From NCBI GenBank assembly GCA_019787685.1, contig JAHNUO010000035.1:62001-126000 (forward strand): DNA of 64,000 nucleotides, given 5' to 3'. A program made the position numbers and the translations under genes. This document shows, piece after piece, positions 38,196 through 49,601 of the stretch. This DNA comes from Chiua virens. Lineage: Eukaryota; Basidiomycota; Agaricomycetes; Boletales; Boletaceae. Numbering within the stretch: position 1 is the first letter of the stretch; each line of letters opens with the position of its first letter. The notes below the pieces were generated by a model. It made no database searches, was not told the origin of the DNA, and was given only the letters and a program-made list of their open reading frames with translations.

Positions 38196-39303
38196 ATGAA
38201 TTCGATGGATCCCGTCGTACACCACAACCAGTCCCAATCTACCTTATCCCCCGTCTCCTCATCACGCAGGCGGTCATCAAGGGAGAATGAAACACCTGCT
38301 CAGAAGCAGAAAAGGGAGAAAGCGGCTGAAAGACAACGCAGAAAGCGAGAGCGTGACCGTCATGTCAATAACTTGAATGCTGCAATGTCCTACCCACAGC
38401 CAACAGAACCTTTGCCTCCCCCACAGCCACAGCCACCACAGCCGCCCCCTCAAATCTTTACCGGTCAGGAGCTCTCCCAAGAAGAGCTCGGGCGCAGAGA
38501 ACGCGTCCGTGCTGCCGCGCGGGAACGGCAGCGGAAGCACCGCAGCCTCGTGAAACAGCGCAAAATGAGGGACCTCGGCCTAGACATGACGAGCGAGATG
38601 ATGGTCGGCATCGAAGAGCAGCTTCGCGTGAATGGCCAGCACGAGTATCCGTTGTTGCCACACGAGATGGGGCCTCCACCTCCGATGAACCCGCAAGACC
38701 CGTCGGCGTTTCTGCCACCACAAATGCCGTCGCGTGGGCATAGTTTTGCCTGGACGTTGATGATCTCGCTAGGGTATGCGCCACAGCAGATAAAGCAGTA
38801 TTTGCACCGGGGGTTGGGCCTTTCGGCCGAAGACCTCGCCGTGCTTGAGTCCATGATCACGGATGCGTTCAACCAATGGGATGCCCAGGTCAGTGTCGCG
38901 CATACATCCATACCTCATACTAACTAGCGCGTGATTGCAGCGCATGCACTTTGGACAACCTCCAAAAGCACCGGATGGGTCGATGCCCGCGCCGTCTGCA
39001 CCACCTTTTCCAGATATGAGTGACCCCGCGGCTAACGGTTTTGGTGAGCAACCGCAACCACCCGATGCACATGTGTTTCGAGCGCGTTTTCGAGGTCCAA
39101 TCTCTGCGCCTGTTCCTATTCCTTTTCGAAATCTTAACCCTGCGGACTCGACCACGGCGACGTCCCCGACGTCTACTCCGGGCTCTGGTCCGCCTTCGGA
39201 TCCAATAGACCCACATCTAGGATTGGTGATAGCGACTGGAGATGAACGACAAAAGGTGACCGCGGACACCGACACGGAAGGCGGTGAAGTTGAACAATCC
39301 TAG
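38196..39303 (+). CDS. Basic-region, proline-rich protein of unknown function
   Basis: I do not recognise a named family. Two exons joined WDAQ/RMHFGQ across an intron at about 38888-38940. The N-terminal third has a highly basic helix, PAQKQKREKAAERQRRKRERDR (near residues 35-55, a part quoted here of a longer run), and a second one about 50 residues later, RRERVRAAARERQRKHRSL. They flank a Pro/Gln tract. The pattern resembles bZIP basic regions, but no leucine zipper follows. A compact segment (HSFAWTLMISLGYAPQQIKQYLHRGLGLS) could be a small helical domain. The C-terminus is Pro/Ser/Thr-rich and acidic. A nuclear DNA- or RNA-binding role is plausible from composition only. Confidence 0.7.
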
Positions 39304-40776
39304 CTACACTAGAGCAATCCTCATTTTCCGTTCTTCCCCCAATCTCCACGTCCACTTGGCGCATTTTCATTTTCATTGTTCATCATATACACGTGTAATT
39401 TTCTCCCTACCCATCACACGTCTTCTTTTCGTGTTTCCTATGGACACTTTACGCTTGTGGTGGTGTATGTGACTTGGCAGCGTGTTACGAGGCGCATGTA
39501 TATGGTTGCGGGTCGCTGTATGTTTGCCAATGTCTGTATTAACATTCACCCTGGATTTGCAAGAAAAAATCTAATCGGGCTCTCCGTGTTTGAGAAGTAT
39601 CATGTGGACCAGATGGTGCTAGCACGCAATACTTGCGTCAGATCGTTACATAAAAGCTACATTGGTATGTGTATCCTGTACGAACCTACAACGTCAATAT
39701 CATCCAAGTGCAACCCGGTTCGAGTCGACCAGGCCAGGTGATCGCCCTCAACCTTTCTCCGGGGATAGAATGACAATTGTACTTCAAATGCTCACGTTAG
39801 TTGTAATTTGAAGACCGAGAATAAGATCCTGAGACGGAATGGGATGTCGATCACAGCGCATACTACCAGGTAGTTGCGGAAGCTCGCCCTGTCCCAGTCG
39901 ATGCCGGACAACCAGGGATGTGCTGGACTGCTCTACCTCCAGCTCGAGAAGGCCAGAGAAAAATGAGTCGAGTACCGTGTCAACGTTCACGGTCCGGGAC
40001 TAATCGAATCCTGACATGATGCGCTCGAGGACATCACTTGGTGTTTTCCCAGGGAACTTCGGGCTGAGACAACCAGATCAACGGGTTCGGAATAATATCT
40101 GTCAGGTCAAGAGCTGGCAAATTGACGATATGTCTCGGACTGAAGTACTTCATGACCGTCGGAAGCTCAGATCTGAGATCCTGCCTAACTCGAAACGCGA
40201 AACCTGGACACCGTTGTGAAGTGAATTATAAGCGTTCTTACCAAGACACACCGTGTGAGGCCGTAGACTTGTCAGTGTCACTCTCGATGATGCGTGACGG
40301 TGACAGATTTCACTCTTCTCTTCGCCACACGCTTCGGAGGAAATCACTCCCAGTGCAAAGTTGCGGACAGAAACAGCTCAGCAAAATATTGCCAGCCACT
40401 GCCGGATTCGAGCTTGAAAAGATGAAAGAGTCTTCAAGCTTCCAAGCTCAACCTCAAGTTCTCACTGAGGATGAACGACAGAAATTTGGAGACTTTAAAA
40501 CGGTCATCGCGGTGACAGACTCGGACGCCGTCCGAGTCTGTCATTATTAGCAGTATATACCAGGGGAGTTGTTCCTGAGCTGGTATGCACAGTGTTTTAC
40601 ATATGTCTGCATCGCGAATGACAGTCTACTCCACAATCCCTCGGAGTCCCGACACGCGGCGGTGCGCGTGTTGTTTCAAGCTCGTCGTGGCATCGTGGAT
40701 ATTACGGAAATTCATTACGACTCGGAGTTTTCTCCCCATAAATACCGCCATCTTGCCTTCAGTCGATTGGACTATT
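39304..40776. other. Intergenic upstream of GH31
   Basis: About 1.5 kb in which no open frame on either strand has a recognisable domain. A frame at 40122-40550 and a minus-strand frame at 39784-39990 were examined and give no family motif or splice chain. The right part should be the GH31 promoter and contains the palindrome listed separately. Confidence 0.4.
40513..40543. promoter_or_regulatory. Perfect 14-bp palindromic arms, 3-nt loop
   Basis: Arms TGACAGACTCGGAC and GTCCGAGTCTGTCA are exactly complementary around GCC, about 230 bp upstream of the GH31 start codon. It could be a dimeric transcription-factor site or a hairpin in the 5' leader. CGG half-sites of the Zn2Cys6 type (CGGAC / GTCCG) are inside it. 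Confidence 0.55.
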
Positions 40777-43700
40777 ATGATGCTTTCTGCGATCTTTGGC
40801 GGGCTTTCGTTCGCCACAATGTTGACGTGGGCCAGCGCTCCTGCTGGGCTACAGAGCCGATCTGATTCAGAGTACACCAGCAATGTCGCGCATTCGATGA
40901 ATGTAACCAATTGTCCAGGTATGATTACAGCACGGTCCGAGAAACGTAGTTGACATTACACAGGTTACACTTTGGGACATCTGATCGAGTCCCAACATGG
41001 CTTGACTGCTCAGCTGTCGCTGGCGGGCACACCTTGTGATGCCTTTGGCAAGGACATAGTGGATCTCACTATTGAAGTTACCTACCAATCCCAGACCACG
41101 TGAGCATAGAAAATTCATAGATCTTGAATCTCTGCGGAACAGTTTGTCTTTAGTCTACACGTAAAAATTTACGACACAGCGGACCAACAATTCGCTATTC
41201 CCGAGTCTGTTATCGAGCGGCCCCCTCCTCCAGCTGAATCATTCGCTGGTTCATCTGACCTCGTGTTCAACTACGACTCATCTCCGTTCGCTTTTTGGAT
41301 TACGCGTCGGTCGGATCAGGACGCAATGCCAATATTCGACACCAGAATTACGTCACTACCTCCAACACCTATCCCACCATTCAACTCTTCGGATCCCAGG
41401 ACGGCATTCGATGGGTTTCCCCTCGTATTCGAAGATCAGTATCTTCAGGTATTGATTCTTGATGCTCCCTGCGAGCTGATAGTGTCACTGATGCTGACCA
41501 CGAGTAGATCGCCTCAGCACTGCCTTACGGTACAAATATCTATGGCTTGGGTGAGGTGATCGCTAGTAGTGGCTTCAGACGCGATATAGGTACAGATGGT
41601 GGTATTGGGACTATCCAAGCTCTCTGGGCTCGCGATATCGCTGATCCAATGGACGACAACTTGTAAGTCACTCCAACTACCAGTCACATGCGACTAACCC
41701 GTCAAAGATATGGCTCTCACCCCATCTATTTGGAGCATCGCTTCAACGAAACTACCAACAAGTCGTTGTCATCTGGAGTTTTACTGCTCAGGTGATGAAA
41801 GCCAGTTTCATCTCGTGGACAGATGTTAATGATCTGGCAGTTCCGCAGGGTCTGATATCTTCTTGCAGACTCCCCAGAACGCAAAGGTGTCGCTTATTGA
41901 ATACCGAATGATCGGTGGAATACTTGACTTTTACTTCTTCTCTGGGCCTACGGATGCCGAAGTGATCGCTCAATACGGTGCGATAATCGGCTATCCCATG
42001 TGGCAACCGGCCTGGGGGTTCGGATTTCACTTATGCAAGTAAGCCGATTCGCATCTTTACTCAGTTTGCTACCAATTCATGGTGTACCACTTTAGGTGGG
42101 GATACGTCAACATTAGTGAAGACATAGCAAACATTGCTGCGATGCGCGCTGCGAATATTCCTCTCGAAGGTCTGTGCTGTCTTGTGCTCAGCGGACGTCA
42201 GTGACACGAGGGTATCAGTTCAATGGAACGATATCGATCTTTACCATGCGTTCCGCTTGTTCACGACCGATCCTGTGACGTTCCCTGCTCAAGAATTCCA
42301 CCAATTGATCGAGCAATTAGTGAGTGGTTATCCAGGTTTCAAATGAACAACCATGTATTTCTTTTTCGCCCGCTAGGCCGCAAACCACCAACATTGTAAG
42401 GGATTCATCGCAAGTGACACGTGATAGTATCTTAGCCTTTTCTGTCTTCAGTCATTCCTATTGTCGACGCAGGTGTTGCGGTCGCGGTTAACGAGACAGA
42501 CGTGGTGAGTTCTAGCGTCGGATTGATTTACTTACTTGATTCCTGACCGGATCACAAGTATTACCCATTTTCTGAAGGGATCGCAAAGTCAGTGATAAGA
42601 AATGCGCCTCTATCGCGTAACACTACATCTTATGCAGGGACACATTTATCAAGAATCCCGACGGATCCCCTTATATCGGACAAGTCTGGCCCGGTTATAC
42701 GGTATGATTTTTGCGCCGTATCCACAAGTATTGACTATTTCATGGCTACCAGGTGTGGCCTGACTGGTTCGGGCCAAACACTTTAGCATGGTGGACTGAA
42801 GCTCTGAGGAACTGGACTGTGCTTGGAGTCAACTTTTCTGGCGTCTGGCTCGACATGAACGAGCCGAGCTCATTCTGCCAAGGCTCCTGGTAGGCTAATT
42901 AGTTTCTTGGGGTACCGCCGGCGCTTATTACAGGGGAAGTGGAACTGGCGCCAACTTCTCGGCGTTGCCGCCAAAGAGTGTCGTCGGTCGTGTCGAAGTT
43001 GGTTACCCCGAATGGTTGGTGTTACTTGAACATTTCTCTTGAAAGAGATTGATCACGGTTTTAACAAAGTTATAATGAAACCCAATGGGGGCCTAGCGGC
43101 AACATGACGATTAACGGAACCTCGACGAATTCTTGCACACCTGCAGGTGGAACCATAGAGACGCTCTCGGAACGCGGACTCGGCGCTGGAAGTGAACTAA
43201 ACGTTAACCTTACCAACCCACCATATACTATCCACAATGGTCGCATCTGGTGCTTCACTCAGTCCATTGTCTGTCCTCCTTCAAATCAAGGAGCCCTTTC
43301 TACAAAGACGATAGCAACAAATGCAAGTCATCACGGTGGTTACGTGGAGATCGATGTACACAATATGTTTGGGATGATGCAAGAAAAGGCCACACATCTC
43401 GCCTTACGGAGCATTTATGAAGGAAAGAGACCATTCCTCATCAGTCGCTCGACCTTCCCTTCTTCAGGACGATGGACCGGTCACTGGGTGTGTTTATTTA
43501 TATTGCTGGAAGGTTACATTCATCTTGTTCCCTTTCTAGCTTGGAGATAACTACAGCAAATGGCAATACATGTACCTGAGCATCCAAGGCATTCTGCAAT
43601 TCCAGATTTACCAGATTCCGATGGTTGGTGCCGACACATGTGGTTTCCGTGAGTTCATTGCAGCACTAAAGTGATAAATACGTCCCGAACCTCCTCAGAC

Positions 43701-44665
43701 GGCAATGTCGACGAAGAGCTTTGTAATCGATGGATGCAACTCTCCGCCTTCACTCCGTTCTATAGAAACCATAACATCTATGGCGCTATCCCTCAGGAAC
43801 CCTACCGGTGGGACAGCGTCGCGGACGCATCGCGCATTGCCATTGCTGCAAGATACTCAATGCTTCCATACTGGGTGCGTGGCATGAGAGAATTTGAGTT
43901 TCTTACTCAAGTGTTGGCAGTACACTCTGTTTGCAAATGCTTCCACCAATGGTCTCCCACCTGTCCGGGCCCTGTTCTATGAGTTTCCTGACGAACCGGA
44001 ACTCTTCAAAGTCGACAGACAATGGCTGATTGGAAGAGACATCCTCGTCACCCCCGCTTTGACCCCTGGAGTAACGACAGTTGACGGTGGGTCACCGACG
44101 TCATCATGCAAACATATAAGCTGAAACTGATACAATCTCATTCCTAGGTATCTTCCCTAGTAGAGGCACCGTCATCTGGCGTGACTGGTGGACCCATGCA
44201 GTTGTCGATGCCGTTCCCGGTGCAAACACAACACTAAGCGCTCCCATCAGCCACATTAACGTCCACATCCGAGACAGCTCTATCTTGCTGTTGCACAAGG
44301 AACCTGCCTACACGATATACGAAACACGACAAGGACCTTACTCGCTTCTGGTGTCCTTGAATAAGCAGGGTACGGCGTTGGGCAATGCCTATATTGACGA
44401 TGGCGAGAGCTACCCTCCCGGTGCAAACCGCACTTTGAATTTCTTTGCGAGCAGTGGCGAATTGGAGATTCAGAGCAAGGGGGAGTATACTATCGTCCAG
44501 AAACTCGAGACGATCTCGATTCTGGGAGTTCAGCTGCCAACGACGGTTACTCTGAACTCTGAGGAGGTCGGGGAATGGACGTACAATGCCGCGAACGAGG
44601 AATTGGTCGTTGAGGGGTTGTATATTGAGTTGGACGCTGCACAGACGATATTGTCATGGAAGTAG
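40777..44665 (+). CDS. GH31 alpha-glucosidase, secreted
   Basis: Retaining alpha-glucosidase that releases glucose from maltose, starch fragments and related glucans. ATG at 40777 or 40780 starts a signal peptide ([20 protein letters not shown]). Visible in order: [76 protein letters not shown], the catalytic nucleophile block [13 protein letters not shown] (near 42850), the acid/base block [19 protein letters not shown] split by an intron at about 43490-43540, [26 protein letters not shown], and a C-terminal beta-domain ending QTILSWK at 44665. There are more than a dozen short introns, all near 50-60 nt. Both catalytic Asp residues are present and I see no disruption. Length fits fungal GH31 enzymes. 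Confidence 0.9.
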
Positions 44666-45145
44666 ACACTCCAGGATGTCCATACCCACTACTAGCCGAT
44701 CAGAACCAGAACCAGAACCAGCCCTAGTACAATATCATTTACATTGGCAGCCCTGCATTTGGTTTGCGTAATACCATGAACGCATGACTACGGGTGCTGA
44801 CTCTACTTTACTCCGAGTCGTACCTCAACAACTATGTACTCCAGATATTCTGAAGGAAAAGCCAAATTCAGAGTTTTCCAAGTGGTTTATCCAGGACGAG
44901 CGACCCGATCCTCACGGTCTGGTCCAATACCGTTTTCAAGCATTCCTCCCCCCAAGCAGCGGCACCCTGGCGTCATGGCAGGTTGGAACTGCGTACAGTA
45001 GTATAGCGATAGCACGGAAGTGACTCACCTGAATTAGAAAGTGAAACTTGGAGTGCATCGTCCACATATGAATTGCTCTGTGGAACGAGCGAAGAAAAGA
45101 GCAGAGTAAGACATTAAGTGGTAGGAAAATTGGTAATAAAACGCC
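44666..45145. other. Convergent 3' intergenic region
   Basis: The GH31 gene and the acyltransferase gene converge here. A plus-strand frame at 44784-45023 has no recognisable motif. Only 3' UTRs are expected. Confidence 0.4.
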
Positions 45146-46828
45146 TTACACGAAAGTTCCTCGTCGGGTGCCAAAGTGGAAGTCCTCGACGACTATCGCT
45201 CCATGATCCGTCTTCACCCTCTTTTCTACCACGCCCAAGTTGATCAATCTGCAGCTCCAAGGGTTTTTCTGCGTCCGGGTCGTCTCTATCTTGCCGCGCG
45301 GTATGGTTGCAGTCATGGCTGCTAACTGAGGGAGACAAGGATTGGCCAGATATCCATCAAGTCGTTCTTGCACTGCTTTCGCAGTCATGAGCAATCTTCC
45401 CTTCTCGGTAAGTTCATTCAACGGCCGAGCCATCGAGAAGCGCAGTATGATGGTAGTAAGGTACGATATGACATGTTTCCTATAGTCAACCGGCGGTTTC
45501 GTGTAACGTTCAAGGGAGAGACTAAGGTTCAAGTTAAAAAGGACTGTTGGCGAATGCAAGTATCCGGGAGAAGAATCACTCACGTCATCGGATCGTAAAC
45601 AAAATCGACCTCGTTTCCCACTTCAACAATCGGATTCATTTTGTACTGCGCCAATACATTTGCAGCGTAGAATAAGGCCGTGACGGAAACCCCCAGTTTC
45701 TTTGCTTGTGCGACGATTGTAGCTGTCTCCGCCTCGGATAAGGTCACGCTACGACGGAGTGGCGGGTCGGTCATATTCAATGGACGAGAGGGAGGTGCCA
45801 TGGTGATATAAGGCTAGAGATTACTCTCACTAGCTGAGAAGGAAAGAGGCATGAAATGGCACCTACCGCGGTCCGTTCCTTCTGATCCGTGACATACTGC
45901 AGGAGTTCTCTTCCGGACGTTCCCCATTCTTTCATTGGTCCTCCCGTCGCGGTAATCGGATCGACTGGAAGGTTCTTCCATTCTTCAGAGGGTGTGATCG
46001 TAACCTCTGTACCCTTGCCGGACATCCATTCGCACATTAGGTTCAGGCCATGCATTGCAGAACCCGCATCCAGGATCGAGTGAGGTCCATGAAAGTACAG
46101 ACCGTATTCTTTGCGGTTATCGTTCCTCTCCTTCGAGGTTGTAAGTAGATAGACCCTGAAATAAGTGGTCGTGCCCTTTCCGTCCGTATACGGGAGTCGT
46201 CTGAGGTTCGTGGTCTTCACAAACTCGTTTGAATTCAGTGACGCTCCTCGTTCTTCAATAGCAGTTGCAATATCAAGCCATGCTTCCTTATCAGCGGATG
46301 GCGTATATACCCATCGGAGAGTTTCGGCGTTCTTTTCGGTGGTGCAGGCGACGATGGGACAAACATAACTACGACGAGGAAAGGTGAAGTCATTCTCACG
46401 CGTATTACCCAAGCAGAAAAAGTGATATTGCATTGCGAATATACCTACCGGAGTTGATTCGCAGCTCGGCGAGCACGATCCCTCATCTCCTCTACCTCGA
46501 GCGAAGAGATCAAATTGAAGCCAATGCAAGCTTCGCCTGTTCTGTTTGATTTTCGAAACCGAAATTAATTCAGTCTTGTAACAGCATTTGGAACGGAGAA
46601 AAATAGTACTTGCCCCTCAGAGTTATCACTTAGTTTTTGCATGAAAAGCTCAGAGCCAACCATGGGACTAGTAAGATTGAAAGTATGTCCGATGGCGATG
46701 TGACATGGATTGTTACGAGACAGATCGAGTATACACGGGGGGATTGTGGTCGGTATTAAGTATCCATTCAAGTTGTGGTGGGAGGGACGGAAGGAGAGAC
46801 ATCTCGGTCGAGAGGTTGAAAATCCCAT
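45146..46828 (-). CDS. CoA-dependent acyltransferase, condensation/BAHD-like fold
   Basis: Acyltransferase of the chloramphenicol-acetyltransferase-like fold, the type represented by fungal Tri3-like O-acetyltransferases. Five exons can be chained: ATG 46828 with HTFNLTSPMVGSELFMQKL; then TGEACIGFNLISSLEVEEMRDRAR; then YVCPIVACTTEKNAETLRWVY; the active-site exon with YFHGPHSILDAGSAMHGLN, where HSILD is the HxxxD motif; then VTLSEAETATIVAQAKKLGVSVTALFYA; and a C-terminal exon with MARPLNELTEKGRLLMTAKAV ending at 45146. The residue after HxxxD is Ala rather than the usual Gly. Intron 1 (46542-46613) starts GCAAGT, a GC-AG intron, and is the only join that keeps the frame. Substrate unknown; no biosynthetic core gene is adjacent. 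Confidence 0.78.
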
Positions 46829-48069
46829 TATTGCTATTGTCTTTATACCAGCATCAATTCTTCAGATCTAGCCTCTATAATATAACCTATACCGGTTAAT
46901 AGCTGCTATGCTCATTCGCTTCTTCGTCGAAAACGGACTCACTAGTACTACTTCTGATGAAGAAGCGGTGGTTTCGGCAATCTGTCAACTGGAGAATTCT
47001 GATTCGTCCACCACTCGAACACATAAGATCCGTGCTCACCTATAGCAGAGGATGTATAGATGGATAACTTGAATGAGATTCTGGCATGTTCGAATTCCTG
47101 TTCTGGAATGACCGTTACCGTTACTACTACACTGAGTGCTTAGAGCTGCGCTGCTGAGCGCTGAACGTCACCTTACTACGTAAACGTAGTGCTTCATCAA
47201 CTTGAAACGCTACGTCCAATTGTCAAAACGAGAACCCATCCGACCCAAGAGCCGAAAGGGTGAGCGAATAAGACGAACTAGGGTAGGACTTATAATACGT
47301 GAGGCTCGGTCGACAATCACGAGTATCATATGCGCAATACCGCAGCAAACGTTATCTGCAATGTGTCAGTCACTTCAATTCCAACGAGCGATGCGGACAT
47401 ACCATTGCAGGACCAGGCATGAAGGTGCTTCCGACTTTCACGGCATGGTCAAATTTTGATCAGATTCGTGTTTGAATTCAACTTACAAAGGGCAACATCT
47501 GATGGATATTCAAGGTCGGGATTCAGTGGATGCATACAATAACAATAAACTCACGCTAGGTTGTATAATAACGAACCTACGAAAGTCTTGCTGGAGATGA
47601 CTAGTGAACTTCAAATTTTGGTACACACAACATGAAGGAACAGCAATCGATTAAGAAGACTCACCTAACAGCTTCTCAGACCGAATGGCCACTCGCTACC
47701 ACTGTGTCAGCCCATCATCCACTGTATTCATATCGGGTTACGCTACCTCTTTCTCACTCCTTATGTTTTTGGGTGGTCCTCTCCACCGTCTGTGCTTAAT
47801 AGCATCTGAGCAGTAACTTGAAGTTGGAAAGCGTATCTAGTTCAAGATCGGAACCACCAACGCGATGATACACGTTTCCTCCGCGATACATGTTCCTCCA
47901 AATTCCAAGACGGAGGTTCTATTATTGCAGAGGTGAATTTACTGCGAAGCTAGTCCGTGTCAAATTGAAGCGGAGATGGAATATCTTACAGAGTCATCAC
48001 GACGAGTGTCGCCAAAGGTGGCAGCTCCTTCAAGTTTTCTTTCATCTCTTTGCGCGTTTCTTGACGACA
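46829..48069. other. Intergenic, 1.2 kb
   Basis: Divergent upstream region between the acyltransferase and LSM14/Scd6 genes. No supported coding region or RNA gene. A short pyrimidine-rich segment precedes the LSM14/Scd6 start. Confidence 0.4.
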
Positions 48070-49601
48070 ATGGCTCTTAGTTTCATCGGGTATGTTTCCG
48101 TTCTTTCTTTCTTTGCTCCTCTCGTCGTCGCTGACGGCGCACATCAGAAAACCTATATCACTCATCTCTCATTCTGATGTTCGATACCGCGGTATTCTCG
48201 CCGGTATTGACCCAGTTGCTTCGACCATTCAGCTTTCGAATGGTACGCATATGTCACCCCTTTATTTCGAATATCTTCCTCATGAGTGCCACCCTCAGTC
48301 TACTCTATGGGTACAGAGTCACGAAAGTGAGTCCATTGCCCTCTCGTTCCTCGTTTTTTCGCCCCAAAGATGACATATTGCGGATGTAAAATCGAGCCTT
48401 GGCTCACCCGTCCGAGAGCGCATTTCTCATGTGGATTATTCCGTTGCCTTCCTGCTGACACGCCATCCCTGTCTCGACATGTGTCGCGTACATTTCTAAT
48501 TACGTTTTCGCCAGGCCACCCTCTGAATTCATCCCCCCGGTTCAGGAACCATATCAATACATTATCTTTCGCGCCTCTGAAGTGAAAGATTTAGCTGTCG
48601 ATGAACCTCCGCCACGCCGTAGCGTCCACGATGATCCCGCTGTGCTGGGGGTGCGTGTCTTGTTTTTCACTCGTTTTACCTGTATTTGTGTTATGCATTG
48701 TGTGATGAAGCATTACGGATGTAAAAGGGTCAACGACTTATATCCGAGAGCGCATAAAATTCCTGTGGATTCTTCCGTTGCCTTCCTTCTGACGCGTTCG
48801 TTCCTCCATTACATCCATGATCGTACTGACGCGTGGCGCTAGGCATCCGCACCAGGGATGGCGCCACCCCAGTTCCCGCCGTATGGCACTCCATACCAGC
48901 AACAAGCTGTCGCCCAACCACCACCCCCGCAACAACCGCCCCCTGTGTCGTACCCACAGCAGCAGCCACACATCGTTCCAGAGGTACCTCAGCCGCCGCC
49001 AGTTGCCCCTGTGCCTCCGAGTGATGTTCCAGGCACAAGTGCTAACGGACGCCGCCCTGTTAATCCTGTACAAACGGCTGCTGCGTCTCTGGAGTCTGTC
49101 GAACGCGCGATCGGGGACTTGCGTGGAACGAATGGACCCATTGGTAGGGGAGGGCGTCGTGGACATCATGGCCACGGCGCGACCGCTAAGGGAAATGAGC
49201 TCAAGGTTCCTGCGACCGATTTTGATTTCGCAACTTCCAATGCGCGCTTTGACAAATCTGCCATTGCGCCCAAGAAGAGCAATGCTTCGGAGGGCGAAGG
49301 TGCGACGTCTGAGGGAGCAGAAGTGGTCAGCAAGGAGGACGAGGAAGGGGAGATAGCGTATAACCCACAGAAATCGTTCTTTGATTCATTGTCGTCGGTG
49401 CCGCCGCCTTCGAGGGGAGGTGGACGACGAGGCGGAGGTGGCCGGAATCGGAGAGAAGAGGAACGAGAGAAGAATGTCGCTACGTTCGGGGAACCTGGAG
49501 GTGTTGGGCTAATGGGACCAGGTGCATATGTCGGTGGGTGGGGAGGGTATGGTCGGAGGGGTGGACGACCTCGTCGGGGTGCACCTGTTGGGGGTCGCTA
49601 G
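48070..49601 (+). CDS. SCD6: LSM14/Scd6-family mRNP translational repressor
   Basis: P-body and mRNA-silencing factor that binds Dhh1/DDX6 and eIF4G. Five exons: ATG at 48070. The Lsm domain reads across three small exons (ALSFIGKPISLISHSDVRYRG, ILAGIDPVASTIQLSN, VYSMGTESRK), then PYQYIIFRASEVKDL. The long last exon has a Pro/Gln linker, the DFDF segment PATDFDFATSNARFDKS, FFD box YNPQKSFFDSLSS, TFG box NVATFGEPGG, and C-terminal RGG-type repeats (RGGGRRGGGGRNRR, RRGGRPRRG). Introns 1 and 2 are about 57 nt; introns 3 (48327-48513) and 4 (48651-48842) are 187 and 192 nt, contain homologous sequence, and are described separately as candidate snoRNA hosts. Confidence 0.93.
48362..48463 (+). ncRNA. 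Candidate intronic C/D box snoRNA, copy 1
   Basis: Lies in LSM14/Scd6 intron 3. C-like box AAGATGA (48367-48373, one mismatch to RUGAUGA), D'-like CCGA (48412-48415), C'-like GTGGATT (48431-48437) and D box CTGA (48455-48458), spanning 92 nt from C to D. The element GTTGCCTTCCT (48443-48453), one base before the D box, is complementary over 11 positions with one G-U pair to the conserved 18S rRNA segment AGGAAGGCAGC. A sequence with the same spacing sits in the next intron. No clear terminal stem closes the boxes, which weakens the case. An introner-type repeat is the alternative. Confidence 0.5.
48697..48797 (+). ncRNA. Candidate intronic C/D box snoRNA, copy 2
   Basis: Lies in LSM14/Scd6 intron 4. 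C box GTGATGA (48702-48708) fits RUGAUGA exactly; D'-like CCGA (48744-48747), C'-like GTGGATT (48765-48771), D box CTGA (48789-48792); 91 nt from C to D. The guide GTTGCCTTCCTT (48777-48788) abuts the D box and can pair over 12 positions (one G-U) with AAGGAAGGCAGC of 18S rRNA. By the plus-five rule the target is the A of AAGG-A-AGGC. Boxes, CGGATGTAAAA, CGAGAGCGCAT and the guide are shared with copy 1, while the segment before D' differs. Confidence 0.6.

Noticed and set aside
39718..39745. GGTTCGAGTCGACC, resembling a tRNA T-loop
   Set aside because: The flanks do not form the T stem and no anticodon or acceptor arms are found upstream. No tRNA is supported anywhere in the window.
40122..40550. 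143-codon open frame before the GH31 gene
   Set aside because: No recognisable family and no splice continuation; it ends inside the palindrome region and is best treated as promoter DNA.
48327..48842. Interpretation of the two homologous introns as introner elements
   Set aside because: Kept as the main alternative but ranked second, because the shared part is only the internal block and has C, D and guide elements in snoRNA order, while the intron ends are unrelated.
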